Shown here piece by piece: positions 17,336 to 26,853 of a DNA stretch of 50,692 nt; position 1 is the stretch's first letter, and each line of letters starts with the position of its first letter. The DNA lies in contig NZ_JACHEO010000022.1 in the NCBI RefSeq assembly GCF_014201505.1, positions 1 through 50,692 on the forward strand, written 5' to 3'. The notes under the pieces are model-generated. The model was not told the DNA's origin and did not search any database. It saw only the letters and a program-made list of their open reading frames with translations. The translations under genes and the position numbers were made by a program. The DNA comes from Desulfoprunum benzoelyticum. GTDB lineage: Bacteria > Desulfobacterota > Desulfobulbia > Desulfobulbales > Desulfocapsaceae.

Positions 17336-18670
17336 TTATCGACAGATTCGGGCAACAAGATTCTGCAGACGGACATGGGCTGCAGCGATATCGGCGAGAC
17401 AGGCAAAGGCCTTGACCGCTTCAGCGTGGGCCGGATTGAAACCGCTGCATAAAGGGTGACGACCGAGCAGCGCGGTGACGAAGGCGCGCTCCAGCCGATC
17501 GCCCGGCTCGTCCGACCGGTGTGTCTCGGCCAGATCATACCAGGCCCGAAACCGGGGCGAATCCAGAGACTGCCGCGCCTCCTGCTGAAGTCCCAGGGTC
17601 GCGCCAAAACCATGCCGGAACAGATCGGTTATGCTCCAGACTTCCAGCAGATCGGCCGCCTTGGCTGCTGCGCCGTCCGGCAGACCGGTTCCCCCGTGGA
17701 CCAAAAGCGATTCCATCCCCAGGGAAATGGTGTCCCGCACCCGCTCGGCAATATCCGTTATCTGTTGCATATCTCGAGCATTCTCTCCATAGGCAATAAT
17801 CGCGCTGTTGATGGCCCAGACGATTTCCTGTTCCAGACCTGACAACCGTTCCTTGTCGGTAATCAGGGACAGGGCCTGCTGCAACAGGGAGGTTGCGACC
17901 AAAGGGCCGGCATACACGGACGGCAGCCGGGAGATGGTGTTGTCCGTCGGTTTGAGCGGACGCGGCAAGGGCTGACGAGTGGCCGGCCGGGAGAAGAGGA
18001 CAGCGGCCTCTTCTGGTGGCGCAAAGCCGATATCCTCCATGCGGCCGTTGCGGAAGCGCAAGGCCTCCTCTTCGATCTGGGTCGGCAGATCCACGCGGGA
18101 AGCGCTCAGCAGTTGATGGGACGCAGCAGGATCGTATTGGTACAGGGCGTCCAGCAACGAAAAAGGATGGGTCTTCTGCGCCACCTCATTCTTGACGTCG
18201 AGGACAAAAAAGCCGTCCGGGGTCGCGGCACGGGGCGTGTCTTTCTCTGTGTCCTCTTCGGGAACCTGATCGGTATCAGGATCATACACCGTGACGGTCT
18301 GGGCCAGATACAGGAGCTGCACGACATAGTCGAGGGAGAAAAAAGCCCTGGCCAGGGCTTCGGGACCGGCCAGCGCAAAGGCCGTCAGCCATTCATCAAG
18401 ATTGTCGACGGCAAAGTCGTAACGATTCCAGCAATCCAGATCGATGCAGGCCTCCAGTTGTTGCTGATTCAACTCGAGGAGGATGGGCACGGCCTGATCC
18501 AGACCGATCTCTCTGACGATGTAATAGGCCTCCAGAGGTTCGAGGGCAGCGACTTCATCGGCCAGGTCGGCGGCAGCCAGAATCCGCTCGCCCCGGCGGG
18601 ACAGGGAACGGATCAGATCGGCGCGGAACGGAGTCAATTCAACGATCGTGTTATCGGTCATGTTTTTCAC
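17336..18670 (-). CDS. DUF6178-like hypothetical protein
   Basis: 444 aa, acidic, helix-rich and soluble, with no metal or nucleotide motif. It resembles the DUF6178 proteins I know from deltaproteobacteria (DLADEVAALEPLEAYYIVREIG, FSLLDALYQYDP, LLEVWSITDLFRHGF); function unknown. The first codon is GTG 18670, with ATG 18661 an equal alternative; neither has a clear ribosome site. It lies 98 bases after the HdrA-MvhD gene on the same strand, separated by a strong hairpin. Confidence 0.75.
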   Translation of the reverse strand: MKNMTDNTIVELTPFRADLIRSLSRRGERILAAADLADEVAALEPLEAYYIVREIGLDQAVPILLELNQQQLEACIDLDCWNRYDFAVDNLDEWLTAFALAGPEALARAFFSLDYVVQLLYLAQTVTVYDPDTDQVPEEDTEKDTPRAATPDGFFVLDVKNEVAQKTHPFSLLDALYQYDPAASHQLLSASRVDLPTQIEEEALRFRNGRMEDIGFAPPEEAAVLFSRPATRQPLPRPLKPTDNTISRLPSVYAGPLVATSLLQQALSLITDKERLSGLEQEIVWAINSAIIAYGENARDMQQITDIAERVRDTISLGMESLLVHGGTGLPDGAAAKAADLLEVWSITDLFRHGFGATLGLQQEARQSLDSPRFRAWYDLAETHRSDEPGDRLERAFVTALLGRHPLCSGFNPAHAEAVKAFACLADIAAAHVRLQNLVARICR

Positions 18671-18712
18671 ATCAGATAGAACTGATTCAACTGATCAACG
18701 CCATGAAGCGTT

Positions 18713-18752
18713 CAGGGGGCAGAAGACTCTTCCGCACCCCTGATTTTTCTCT
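18713..18752 (+). terminator. Long GC-rich hairpin with plus-strand T-tract
   Basis: CAGGGG...CCCCTG (18713-18742) with an inner stem of AGAAGA/TCTTCC type, followed by ATTTTTCTCT on the plus strand. No plus-strand gene precedes it. On the minus strand, where the hdrA and DUF6178 genes run, there is no T-tract, so it may instead stabilise the 3' end of the hdr message. Confidence 0.45.
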
Positions 18753-18768
18753 CCCCAGTGTCGATACC

Positions 18769-21198
18769 CTATATATTCCGCAGCAGCTCGATCGTCTCTT
18801 CGATCTCCGCACCGGTAACCGTGCGGCGGATCGTCTCCATCTCCGTCATCTTGCCGGCGAAGCGAATACCCTCGGCGGCGCTGATCCATTCCAGCTGCAG
18901 CCGTTCGGGGCGAATGCCCATCTTGCTCATCTTCTTGCGGATGCGGTTGATCCGCTTTTCGGTCCAGTGGTTGGCGTCGATATAGTGGCAGTCGCCGATG
19001 TGGCAGCCGCTGACCAGCACCACCGGCGCGCCCTTGCGGAAGCCGTTCCAGACGAATTTCTCATCGACCCGGCCCGAGCACATGACCCGCACCAGGTGGA
19101 CGTTGGCCGGGTACTGCAGGCGTGACACCCCGGCGTAGTCGGCGCCGGCGTAGGAACACCAGTTGCAGGCAAAGACCAGGATCTTCGACTCCGGCGCCGT
19201 CTGCAGCATCGCATCGACCTGGCCCATGATCTGCCGGTCGGTGTAGTGGTTCATGGTGATCGCATCGAAGCTGCACTCGGCGGCGCAGGTCCCGCAGCCG
19301 GCACAGGCCGCCGAGTTGACCGCCGCCGGCTGCCTGCTCTTCTTGTCGACGGTGATGGCGTTATACGGGCAGACCTGGGCGCAGATGCCGCAGGACGTAC
19401 ACTTGTCGGCGCTGACCTCGGCGGTGATCGGCTCGGTGGTGATCTCGCCCCGGTGCATCAGCCGGATGGCCCGCACCGCCGCCGCCGAGGCCTGGGTGAC
19501 GCTCTCCTTGATGTCCTTGGGGCCCTCGGCGCAGCCGGCATAGAAGACGCCGCGGGTGGCGGCGTCCACCGGCTGGAGCTTGGGATGGGCCTCGAGGTAG
19601 AAACCGTCGGGCGTCAGCTGCAGCCCCATCATCTCCTGGAGGCGCTGGGTCGACGGCGCCGGCTGCATCCCCTGGGCCAGCACCAGCATATCGAGGTCAT
19701 GGAACTCCAGGTTGCCGTTGGCGCTGTTTTCCACCGCCACGCGCAGCCCCCTGGCGGCCGTTTCTTCCACCGAACCGGGCAGGCCGCGGATGAACTGCAC
19801 TCCCAGCCGGCGGCTGCGGGCGTACAGCTCCTCGAAGCCTTTGCCGAAGGCCCGGATATCGATGTAGAACACCTTGACTTCCATCTCCGGGTAGTGCTCC
19901 TTCAGCACCAGGGTCGATTTGATCGTGTTCATGCAGCAGGTGTTCGAGCAGTAGCTGCCGCCCTTGCGGGCGGAGCGGGAACCGACGCACTGGACAAAGC
20001 CGACCGACCGGGGATGCCGCCGGTCGGTCGGCCGCACCAGTTCGCCCTGCGATGGGCCGCCGGCATTGACCAGGCGCTCGAACTCGAGGCTGGTCAGGAC
20101 GTTTTCGAACCGGGTGTAGCCGTACTCGTCGAGCTCGGTCGGGTCGTAGGGTTTGAGGCCGGTGGCGACGATGATGGTGCCGACGCGTTCGACGAGCTCT
20201 TCATCCGACATGTGGAAGTTGATGCACTGCTTGTCGCAGACGTCGACGCACTTGGAGCAGACGGCGGGGTTGTGGCCCAGGCACTCCTTGATATTGATCA
20301 GGTACGAGGAGGGGACGGCCTGTGGGAACGGGCTGTAGATCGCCCGGCGCGAGGCCAGTCCGATATTGAACTCGTCGGGGCGCACCACCGGGCAGACCTT
20401 GGAACATTCGCCGCAGGAGGTGCAGGCGGCCTCATCGACATATTTGGCCCGCTTGATGATCTTGACGTCAAAATTGCCGACATAGCCTTTGACATCGACG
20501 ACTTCACTCAAGGTCAACAGCTTGATCCGGGGATGCCGACCGGCATCCGTCATTTTCGGACCGAGTATTCAGATCGAGCAGTCCATGGTCGGAAAGGTCT
20601 TGTCGAGCTGGGCCATGACGCCGCCGATCGAAGGTTGCTTCTCGACCAGCGTCACGTAGTAGCCGCTGTCGGCCAGATCGAGGGCCGCCTGGATGCCGGC
20701 GATGCCGCCGCCGATGACCAGTGTCCGCTTGGTCAGGGGCAGGGTGTCCCCGGTCAGCGGCTGCAGGTGCCGCACCCGGGCGATGGCCATGTCGACCAGG
20801 GTCTCGGCCTTGCGGGTGGCATTGTCGACATCCTTCATGTGGACCCAGCTGCACTGCTCGCGCAGGTTGGCCATCTCCATCATGTAGGGATTGAGGCCGA
20901 CCGATTGCACCATCTGCTTGAAGGTCGGTTCGTGCAGCCGCGGTGAACAGGAGGCGATCACGACCCGATCGAGGCGGTTGTCGAGGATGTCCTGCTTGAT
21001 CTGGTGCTGCCCCGGCTCCGAACAGGCATAGGGGATGTCCTTGGACAGGACGACGCCGTCGGCGTCGGCCGCAGTCGCGGCAACCTGCGGACAGTTCACC
21101 GACTGGGCGATGTTCAGGCCGCAGTGGCAGACGTAGACGCCGATGCGGGGCTCGCTGCCGTCGCCGCCGGGTTTCTGGGTGACACTCTGTGTTGTCAT
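18769..21198 (-). CDS. hdrA: HdrA-MvhD fusion, selenoprotein (in-frame TGA read as Sec)
   Basis: 809 aa if the TGA at 20569-20571 is read through as residue 210. The context TMDCSI-TGA-ILGPKMTDAGRHP is the HdrA segment that normally reads DCSICIL..., so TGA replaces the conserved Cys. The 15 bases between the TGA and the next ATG are in frame and encode expected HdrA residues. Domains: N-terminal HdrA (VCHCGLN), FAD loop VIGGGIAGIQAA (about 162-173), Fe-S motif CTSCGECSKVCP, inserted Cys clusters, C-terminal ferredoxin pair CTSCGICAQVCP/CAGCGTCAAEC, then MvhD (FACNWCSYAGAD, MCSGRVD, SGCHIGDCHY). HdrA is the flavin bifurcation subunit and MvhD the electron entry module. No hydrogenase gene is present, so the donor lies elsewhere or is the kor system. 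Confidence 0.93.
20531..20571 (-). promoter_or_regulatory. Bacterial SECIS element with Sec UGA codon
   Basis: On the minus strand, TGA (20571-20569) is followed after 20 bases by a perfect 7-bp hairpin GGATGCC-GGTC-GGCATCC (20548-20531). The apical loop begins with GG and contains U, and the loop starts 27 bases after the UGA, within the window described for bacterial SECIS elements. Together with the conserved Cys position this supports selenocysteine insertion. Confidence 0.85.
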
Positions 21199-21219
21199 GT
21201 ACTTTTCTCCGCTCTTCTT

Positions 21220-22818
21220 CTATTTCCAGCGTATGGTTTTGGCTATGACGCTGGTCAAATCAAGCATTTCCATCTGCAGCTCGTCGCCGCGGAAGGGGTC
21301 CTGCATCGCACACCGCAGATGGATCTGGCATTTCGGGCACGCGGTGACCAGCAGCTCGGCCCCGGTTTCCCGGGCCTGTTGCAGCCGTTTGACCTGCATC
21401 GCCTTCGAATACGCGTCACAGCCCATCCAGGCGGTATTGCCGCAGCACATCGCTGCACTGCCCGACTCGCGCATTTCCGTAAAGCCGGTCGGCTGCAGCC
21501 GGTTCAGCAGCTGCCGCGGCAGTTCGGCCCGGTCTTCGAGGCGGCAGAGACGGCAGGAGTCCTGGAAGGTCACGGCCTGGTCCAGGGCGGCGAACTCCAC
21601 CGCCCCGCGATCGATCTCCCGCTCGAGGAAGTCGTAGAGATGGAGAACCTCGAAATTGAGTTCCAGGCCCTGATCGGGATAGGTGGTCTTGAAGGTCATG
21701 TAACACTCCGGGCAGGTCGTGATCATGGTGGTGATCCCAAGCGAGTTGAGCCGCTCGACATTGAGGCGGGCGACCTGGCCGAAATGCTTCTGCTCGCCGG
21801 ACCACAGCAGGTCGTGGCCGCAGCAGCGCTCGTCGGTCAAGAGGCGGGGCGACACGTCGAAGAAGTTGAGCAGGCGGATGCCGTCGAACAGGATTTTCTC
21901 CGTCTGCACATCGAGGTGCTTGCCGAAGAAGATGTCGAAATACGGGGCACAGCCGCCGTAGAACAGCACCGGCGATCGCTGGTCGATCTGCAGGTCTTGC
22001 GGCAGGTTGCGCCAGCGGTTCGGGACCATCTCGGATGAGGCCATCGAGCGCATCAGCGAATGGAGAAAACCGCCGTGGGCCTCATCGCCCTGGATCGACT
22101 GTTGCCGGTAAAGGTGGCGCAGGTCCTTGATGAAGGCGGGAAAGTTCACCGCCGACGGGCAGCGCTGATAACAGAGGCCGCAGGTCAGGCAGGACCAGAC
22201 ATTCTCCTGCACCCCCGATTGGTACAGATCGTGGTTGATCACGGCGGTGGCGATGCCGCGGGCGGAAAACGGTTTGCCGACCAGGGCCAGCGGACAGGCG
22301 GACGAACATTTGCCGCAGTCCTGGCAGGCGTGGATATCATAAGTGGCAATCAGCCGGGCGACTTCGTCGCGGGGCAGGGTTGCCGGGTCGTCGGCGGCCG
22401 GAGCGGTCGCCAGCGAGGTAATCGTCGTCGGTCCCATCTTCCTGATGTCATCTGAAAAGACGTGCAGGAAGGTCAGCAGCCCGTCGGCCTGATCGGGCAG
22501 GAAGGTGGCGGCGCGCAGCCGCTCCTGGCCGATGCCCATCAGGTCGAGGATCTTGCCGGTGTCATGGGCGTTGCGGGCGGCGGTCCGGGTGCCCGTGCCG
22601 TAGCGGCAGGTCCCCGGCGCGCAGCCCACCAGGGCGACGCCGTCGGCGCCCATGGCAAAGGCCTTGATCAAGAGCGAGCGATCGACCCTGCCGGTGCAGG
22701 GAACGCGCAGCATCAGAACTTCCTCGGGAATGTCCCGTTTGTCATCCTGCAGGCTGAGAAAGGCCGCGTGCGGCCCCCAGTTGCAGAGAAAGAGCATGAT
22801 TTTGGTCGGACGGGTCAT
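21220..22818 (-). CDS. MvhD-HdrC-HdrB fusion (heterodisulfide-reductase-like Fe-S protein)
   Basis: 532 aa, three modules. Residues 1-125 are a divergent MvhD domain (LCNWGPH, PCTGRVD, VGCAPGTCRY). Residues 160-225 are HdrC-like with two [4Fe-4S] motifs, CQDCGKCSSACP (C165, 168, 171, 175) and CLTCGLCYQRCP (C210, 213, 216, 220). Residues 285-530 carry two HdrB-type CCG motifs: C290...CCG 332-334...CPEC 369-372, and C422...CCG 458-460...CPKC 494-497. HdrB binds the noncubane clusters that reduce disulfides in methanogens. The physiological acceptor here is unknown. Start at ATG 22818 removes an implausible Pro/Ala/Arg-rich extension. It sits 13 bases after the large fusion and 21 bases before hdrA-mvhD. 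Confidence 0.9.
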   Translation of the reverse strand: MTRPTKIMLFLCNWGPHAAFLSLQDDKRDIPEEVLMLRVPCTGRVDRSLLIKAFAMGADGVALVGCAPGTCRYGTGTRTAARNAHDTGKILDLMGIGQERLRAATFLPDQADGLLTFLHVFSDDIRKMGPTTITSLATAPAADDPATLPRDEVARLIATYDIHACQDCGKCSSACPLALVGKPFSARGIATAVINHDLYQSGVQENVWSCLTCGLCYQRCPSAVNFPAFIKDLRHLYRQQSIQGDEAHGGFLHSLMRSMASSEMVPNRWRNLPQDLQIDQRSPVLFYGGCAPYFDIFFGKHLDVQTEKILFDGIRLLNFFDVSPRLLTDERCCGHDLLWSGEQKHFGQVARLNVERLNSLGITTMITTCPECYMTFKTTYPDQGLELNFEVLHLYDFLEREIDRGAVEFAALDQAVTFQDSCRLCRLEDRAELPRQLLNRLQPTGFTEMRESGSAAMCCGNTAWMGCDAYSKAMQVKRLQQARETGAELLVTACPKCQIHLRCAMQDPFRGDELQMEMLDLTSVIAKTIRWK

Positions 22819-22831
22819 TGGCGTTGCACTC

Positions 22832-25800
22832 TTATTGGGCGGCATCATTCTGGAGTATTTCCTCAAGGGCCTGGGCGAGATATTCCGTGTTGCGGAACGG
22901 GCTGTCGGCCGCTCCCGTCGGGCAGACGGAGATGCAGTTGCCGCAGCCCTTGCAGATGGCTTCATCAACCCGGGCCTGCCAGCCGCCGGCCTGGTTGCCG
23001 GCAAAGGTGACGGCATGGTACGGGCAGACTTCGGCACAGCGGCCGCAGCCCCGGCAGCGCCCCGCGGCGATCGTCACGGTAAAGCCCTTGCTCTGGCGGG
23101 GGCCTCGGGGCAGGGCGGCGGCGGCCATGATCGCCGCCGCGGCCCCTTTTTTCAGGCTGGAGACGTTGATCCCCGAGGGCTCGGCGAGAAAAAGCCCGGG
23201 AACGGCGGTGGCGCAGGGGGAGGTGAAGGGAATGTCGGTAACGCCCTGCTGCTGGAGGACCGGTTCGATATACTTGTCCGGCAGGCCCTCCTGGTAGCTG
23301 TAGGGAATGCGCCGCCGGGCCCGTTCGCCCATGATTACCGTGCCGGCCCGGATGACCTGGCGCTCATCGCCGGATTGAACCAGGATCTGGAAATCGCCGA
23401 CGGTGCCGCGCAGCCCGGTCACCGTCCAGCCGGCGAAACGATGGATGTTGGTGTGCTCGAGCCCAGCGGTGGCGGCCTGATCTCCGGGGTCGAAATGGAA
23501 GACATCGTGGTCCATGGCGGCCAGGTGGCCGGCGCTGGTGACGGTTGCCTGGGAGTTGCCGATGACCGCGGCGGCAAAATTGTAGTTGCGGTCGACGGCC
23601 GGCAGCGGCCTGAGGTTCTTGACCCGTTCGATCGAGCGGTGCAGCAGTCCCCTGAAACGCTGCATGGCCAGCGACGGGTTGGTCGCCACCAGGCGCAGGA
23701 TCTCGCCGCGCAGGTTGCAGGTCTCCACCATCGAACGGCTGATGCCGGTGCCATGGAACAGGCTGTCCTTCAGCCGGCTGCGCTGGTCGGTGCAGGCGCT
23801 GCAGACGAAGTTGAGCGGACAGCAGACGCAGGAGGCGAGGACGATTCGGGTCAGCCCTTTTTCCCTGGCGGTCCTGATGATGGTTTCGACGCCGTCGCTG
23901 ATGCAGGCCGCGGCCACGGTTTCGACATGGACAATCGTCGGATCCTGCGCCTGCCGTTTCTGCAGGTAGGCGGACATGCCGTCGAGCCAGCCCAGCGAGT
24001 CGTTGCAGCGGCAGGCGAAGACGCCGATGCGGATCTCGGCGGCGAGGCCGGCGTCCGGCATCGAGAAGGCGGTGGCGTGGCCCTTGGTGCGCTGATTGGT
24101 GCCGCCGAGCAGGAGCATGGCCTTGGCGGCGGCGTCGATGCCGCGCACGATCATGTCGTTGACATCGGTGCGGGCGGCCTTGGGACCGTAGGCCCGGATG
24201 ATGTCCTCGCCGCGGATGGCTGGGGCCATGGTGGGATCGGCGATGACGACGACCCCGCCCTGTTCGACGACCTCGGCAGCACCGTGCTGATGCCGGATGG
24301 CGCCGACGGCGCCGCAGGCCTCCAGGCATTGCAGGCATTCGGAACAGACGCCGCACTGGAGACAGCGGCGCGCCTCGGCAACGGCCTGCTGCTCGGACAG
24401 GCCCAGCGCGACTTCCTGGAAATTGCCGACCCGCTCCGCCGGTTGCCGTTCCGGCATCTCCCGCCGCTTCTGGCGCGGGGTATTTTGGGAGATCGGGGTG
24501 AAGTCGCGGTCGACTGGTCGGGTCGCAGTGGCGGTTACGCTCTCGCCGGACAGATCGCCGTGGATCGTCGTTGCCGCCTGTACCCCGGAGGCCATGGCGT
24601 GGACAACGGTCGAGGGGCCGGTGACCGCATCGCCGGCGGCGTACAGCCCGGGCAGGGTGGTCCGCTGCCGCTCGTCGACCGCGATACAGCCCCGCGCCGA
24701 TACCGCAAACGGGGTGGTGCTGCCGGCGCCGAAGCTGCCGACCTGGCCGACGGCGACAAAGGCGGAATCAAAGTCCATCGTCCACGGGGCCACCGTCTCA
24801 TCGACCACCGGCCAGGCGATGCCCTGGGGATCCGGAGGGCCGGGTCGGGTCGCCCGGCATTCCAGGGAAGTGAGACGACCGTCCACGCCGTGAAAGGCCG
24901 TGACCTGGGTCCGGTCCCTGATGGTAATGCCCTCTTCCAGTGCCTCGCGGATCTCGTCCCTGTCGGCCGGGATCTCCTCCTCGCTGAACCAGGACAGCAT
25001 GGTCACCTTGGCGCCGAGCCGGGTCAGGGTCCGCGCCAGGTCGAAGGCCGAGTTGCCGTCGCCGATGACCGCGACTTTCCGGTTCAGGTCGCTGATGTCC
25101 TGATGCCGGCGGCGGGTCAGAAAGGAAAGGCAGCCCTCGACGCCGTCCAGGTCCTCGCCGGGGACGCCGAGCTTGCGGTCGGTCCAGCTGCCGACGGTCA
25201 CCAGGACGGCGTCATGGCCGGCCTGCAGTTCGGCGATTCTCGCGGCAAGATCGATATCCTGCCCGCAGGCAAAGGTTACGCCCATCTGTTCTATCGCCTG
25301 CAGTTCCCGCTCGAGCACCGCTTCCGGCAGGCGGTGGGCGCCGATGCCGTAGCGCAGCAGGCCGCCGGGCTGTTCCCGGCGTTCGAACACGGTGACCCGG
25401 TAGCCTTTTTTCGCGAGCTCGGCGCCAGCGGCGATCCCGGCGGGGCCGGAGCCGATCACGGCGACCTTCTCTGTACGGGGGGCAATGGTCTCGCCATCCT
25501 TGCGGTCGACGATCGCCTGCCCACCGTCCCGGCCCTGTTTTTCAAGATAATCGGCGAGGAAGCGCTTGATGGCGCGGATCGACACCGCCTCGTCGAGTTC
25601 GCCGCGGCGGCAGCTGTCCTCGCAGGGGTGGGTGCAGATCCGGCCGCAGATGGCGGGCAGCACGTTCTTGTCGCGGATCAGCTCCAGGGCCTGGTCGTAT
25701 CGGCCCTGCGCCGCCAGGGCCACATAGCCCTGGGCATTGACGCCCAAGGGGCAGGCGGCCTGGCACAGCGGTTGCCGGCGTTTGTCGATGACCGGGCGGC

Positions 25801-26221
25801 CGGGCAGACTGTGGCGGGAATGGAAGGTGATGGCCTTGGCGCTCTCACCGTTCACCGGACAGACCTCGACACATTTGCCGCAGAGCGTGCAGCGGCCGGC
25901 GTCGACGTAGGTCTGGTCCTTGACCACCCGGACACTGAACCCCTGGGGCGTATGCTTGATGGTCGCCACCGTGGCCGGCAGCAGAGTACGGATGCGGCTG
26001 TTGCGCAGGATCCGGATCAGGCCGGGACGGTGGGCGAAGTTGAAGGTCAACCCGGACGGCAGGCGATACGGTTCGGCGGACAGCTTGACATGAAGGTCGG
26101 GGGCCGGATCGACCAGGGTGACAGGGACACCCAGTTCCCCCAGCTTGTTGGTGGCGGCGATGCCCTCCGGGGTCGCCCCGAGGACAATGACCCGCTGCAG
26201 TCGTTCTTTTTCTCGTGTCAT
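22832..26221 (-). CDS. 1129-aa HdrA-like/GltD-like/ferredoxin fusion flavoprotein
   Basis: Modules in order: an N-terminal HdrA-like Rossmann region with CTLCGKCVEVCP (about 110-121); a GltD-like Fe-S domain (CQAACPLGVNAQGY, ICGRICTHPCEDSCRRG); a GltD-type FAD/NAD(P)H module (VAVIGSGPAGIAAGAEL near 258, and VAVIGDGNSAFDLA near 383, AGDAVTGPSTVV); a Cys-rich linker CLQCGVCSECLQCLEAC; a second HdrA-like part (IGVFACRCNDSL, VLASCVCCPLNFVCSACTDQR) whose Rossmann loop is degenerate; and a C-terminal ferredoxin pair CRGCGRCAEVCP/CKGCGNCISVCP. The GltD module suggests NAD(P)H as donor or acceptor, so this protein would link pyridine nucleotide to the Hdr wires. It overlaps korC by 4 bases. Confidence 0.88.
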   Translation of the reverse strand: MTREKERLQRVIVLGATPEGIAATNKLGELGVPVTLVDPAPDLHVKLSAEPYRLPSGLTFNFAHRPGLIRILRNSRIRTLLPATVATIKHTPQGFSVRVVKDQTYVDAGRCTLCGKCVEVCPVNGESAKAITFHSRHSLPGRPVIDKRRQPLCQAACPLGVNAQGYVALAAQGRYDQALELIRDKNVLPAICGRICTHPCEDSCRRGELDEAVSIRAIKRFLADYLEKQGRDGGQAIVDRKDGETIAPRTEKVAVIGSGPAGIAAGAELAKKGYRVTVFERREQPGGLLRYGIGAHRLPEAVLERELQAIEQMGVTFACGQDIDLAARIAELQAGHDAVLVTVGSWTDRKLGVPGEDLDGVEGCLSFLTRRRHQDISDLNRKVAVIGDGNSAFDLARTLTRLGAKVTMLSWFSEEEIPADRDEIREALEEGITIRDRTQVTAFHGVDGRLTSLECRATRPGPPDPQGIAWPVVDETVAPWTMDFDSAFVAVGQVGSFGAGSTTPFAVSARGCIAVDERQRTTLPGLYAAGDAVTGPSTVVHAMASGVQAATTIHGDLSGESVTATATRPVDRDFTPISQNTPRQKRREMPERQPAERVGNFQEVALGLSEQQAVAEARRCLQCGVCSECLQCLEACGAVGAIRHQHGAAEVVEQGGVVVIADPTMAPAIRGEDIIRAYGPKAARTDVNDMIVRGIDAAAKAMLLLGGTNQRTKGHATAFSMPDAGLAAEIRIGVFACRCNDSLGWLDGMSAYLQKRQAQDPTIVHVETVAAACISDGVETIIRTAREKGLTRIVLASCVCCPLNFVCSACTDQRSRLKDSLFHGTGISRSMVETCNLRGEILRLVATNPSLAMQRFRGLLHRSIERVKNLRPLPAVDRNYNFAAAVIGNSQATVTSAGHLAAMDHDVFHFDPGDQAATAGLEHTNIHRFAGWTVTGLRGTVGDFQILVQSGDERQVIRAGTVIMGERARRRIPYSYQEGLPDKYIEPVLQQQGVTDIPFTSPCATAVPGLFLAEPSGINVSSLKKGAAAAIMAAAALPRGPRQSKGFTVTIAAGRCRGCGRCAEVCPYHAVTFAGNQAGGWQARVDEAICKGCGNCISVCPTGAADSPFRNTEYLAQALEEILQNDAAQ

Positions 26222-26826
26222 GATGCGATGGCTCCTGTCTTGCCGGCGGCGCGCTTTTCCTTGCCCTTGAGCGTGGAAACCCCGTAATCGTAACCCTTGT
26301 TGAAGGCGTTGGTGTTCTTCTCCTCCGTTCCCTTCGGTACCGACTGGAGGACCATGTCCTGGGCCGCCTGTTTCGACACCGCCCCGGTGATGGCGGTGAA
26401 AAAACCGATCATGATGATGTTGGCCATCATCTTGTTGCCCAGGCCCTCCGCCATCCGGGTGGCGGAGATGGCATAGTGGGGGCAGGGGGCGGCGGTCTTC
26501 GGTACCAGGTCCTGGTCGGTGAGCAGGATCGCATCCGCCGTCAGCAGGTCGGTGAACTTGTCATAGCCGGCCTGGGACATGGCCACCAGGATGTGCGGGG
26601 TCTTGACGTAGGGGTAGTGAATGGGACGGTCGGAGATGATGACCTGGGCGTTGCAGGCGCCGCCGCGGGACTCGGGACCGTAGGCCTGGGTCAGGGTCGA
26701 CTCCCTGTTGTCGCCGAGCGACGCGGCCATGCCGATGATGCGGCCGGCCAGGATGATGCCCTGGCCGCCAAAGCCGGTGATGATGATTTCCTGCTGCGTG
26801 GCAACGGTACTGTCGGTTGTGTTCAT
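26218..26826 (-). CDS. korC: 2-oxoacid:ferredoxin oxidoreductase, gamma subunit (KorC-like)
   Basis: 202 aa. Starts with the gamma-subunit motif IIITGFGGQGIILAGRIIG and has YGPESRGGACNAQVIIS, typical of 2-oxoglutarate/2-ketoacid:ferredoxin oxidoreductases. It forms a CoA-dependent complex with KorA, KorB and KorD that converts 2-oxoacid plus CoA to acyl-CoA, CO2 and reduced ferredoxin. It overlaps the downstream flavoprotein fusion by 4 bases (ATGA), tying Kor to the Hdr proteins. The C-terminal tail is Lys/Gly/Ala-rich and low in conservation. Confidence 0.92.
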   Translation of the reverse strand: MNTTDSTVATQQEIIITGFGGQGIILAGRIIGMAASLGDNRESTLTQAYGPESRGGACNAQVIISDRPIHYPYVKTPHILVAMSQAGYDKFTDLLTADAILLTDQDLVPKTAAPCPHYAISATRMAEGLGNKMMANIIMIGFFTAITGAVSKQAAQDMVLQSVPKGTEEKNTNAFNKGYDYGVSTLKGKEKRAAGKTGAIAS

Positions 26827-26853
26827 GATTTTGTTCCTCTCCGGACCTGTCGG

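Noticed and set aside
20553..20571. HdrA split into two separate genes by a stop codon
   Set aside because: The TGA replaces a conserved Cys, the frame continues with conserved residues and a SECIS-like hairpin follows; selenocysteine is the better explanation.
22652..26287. 1211-codon plus-strand open frame antisense to the flavoprotein fusion
   Set aside because: Composition is that of a high-GC shadow frame (Gly/Ala/Asp-rich, no motifs); the minus strand encodes clear domains.
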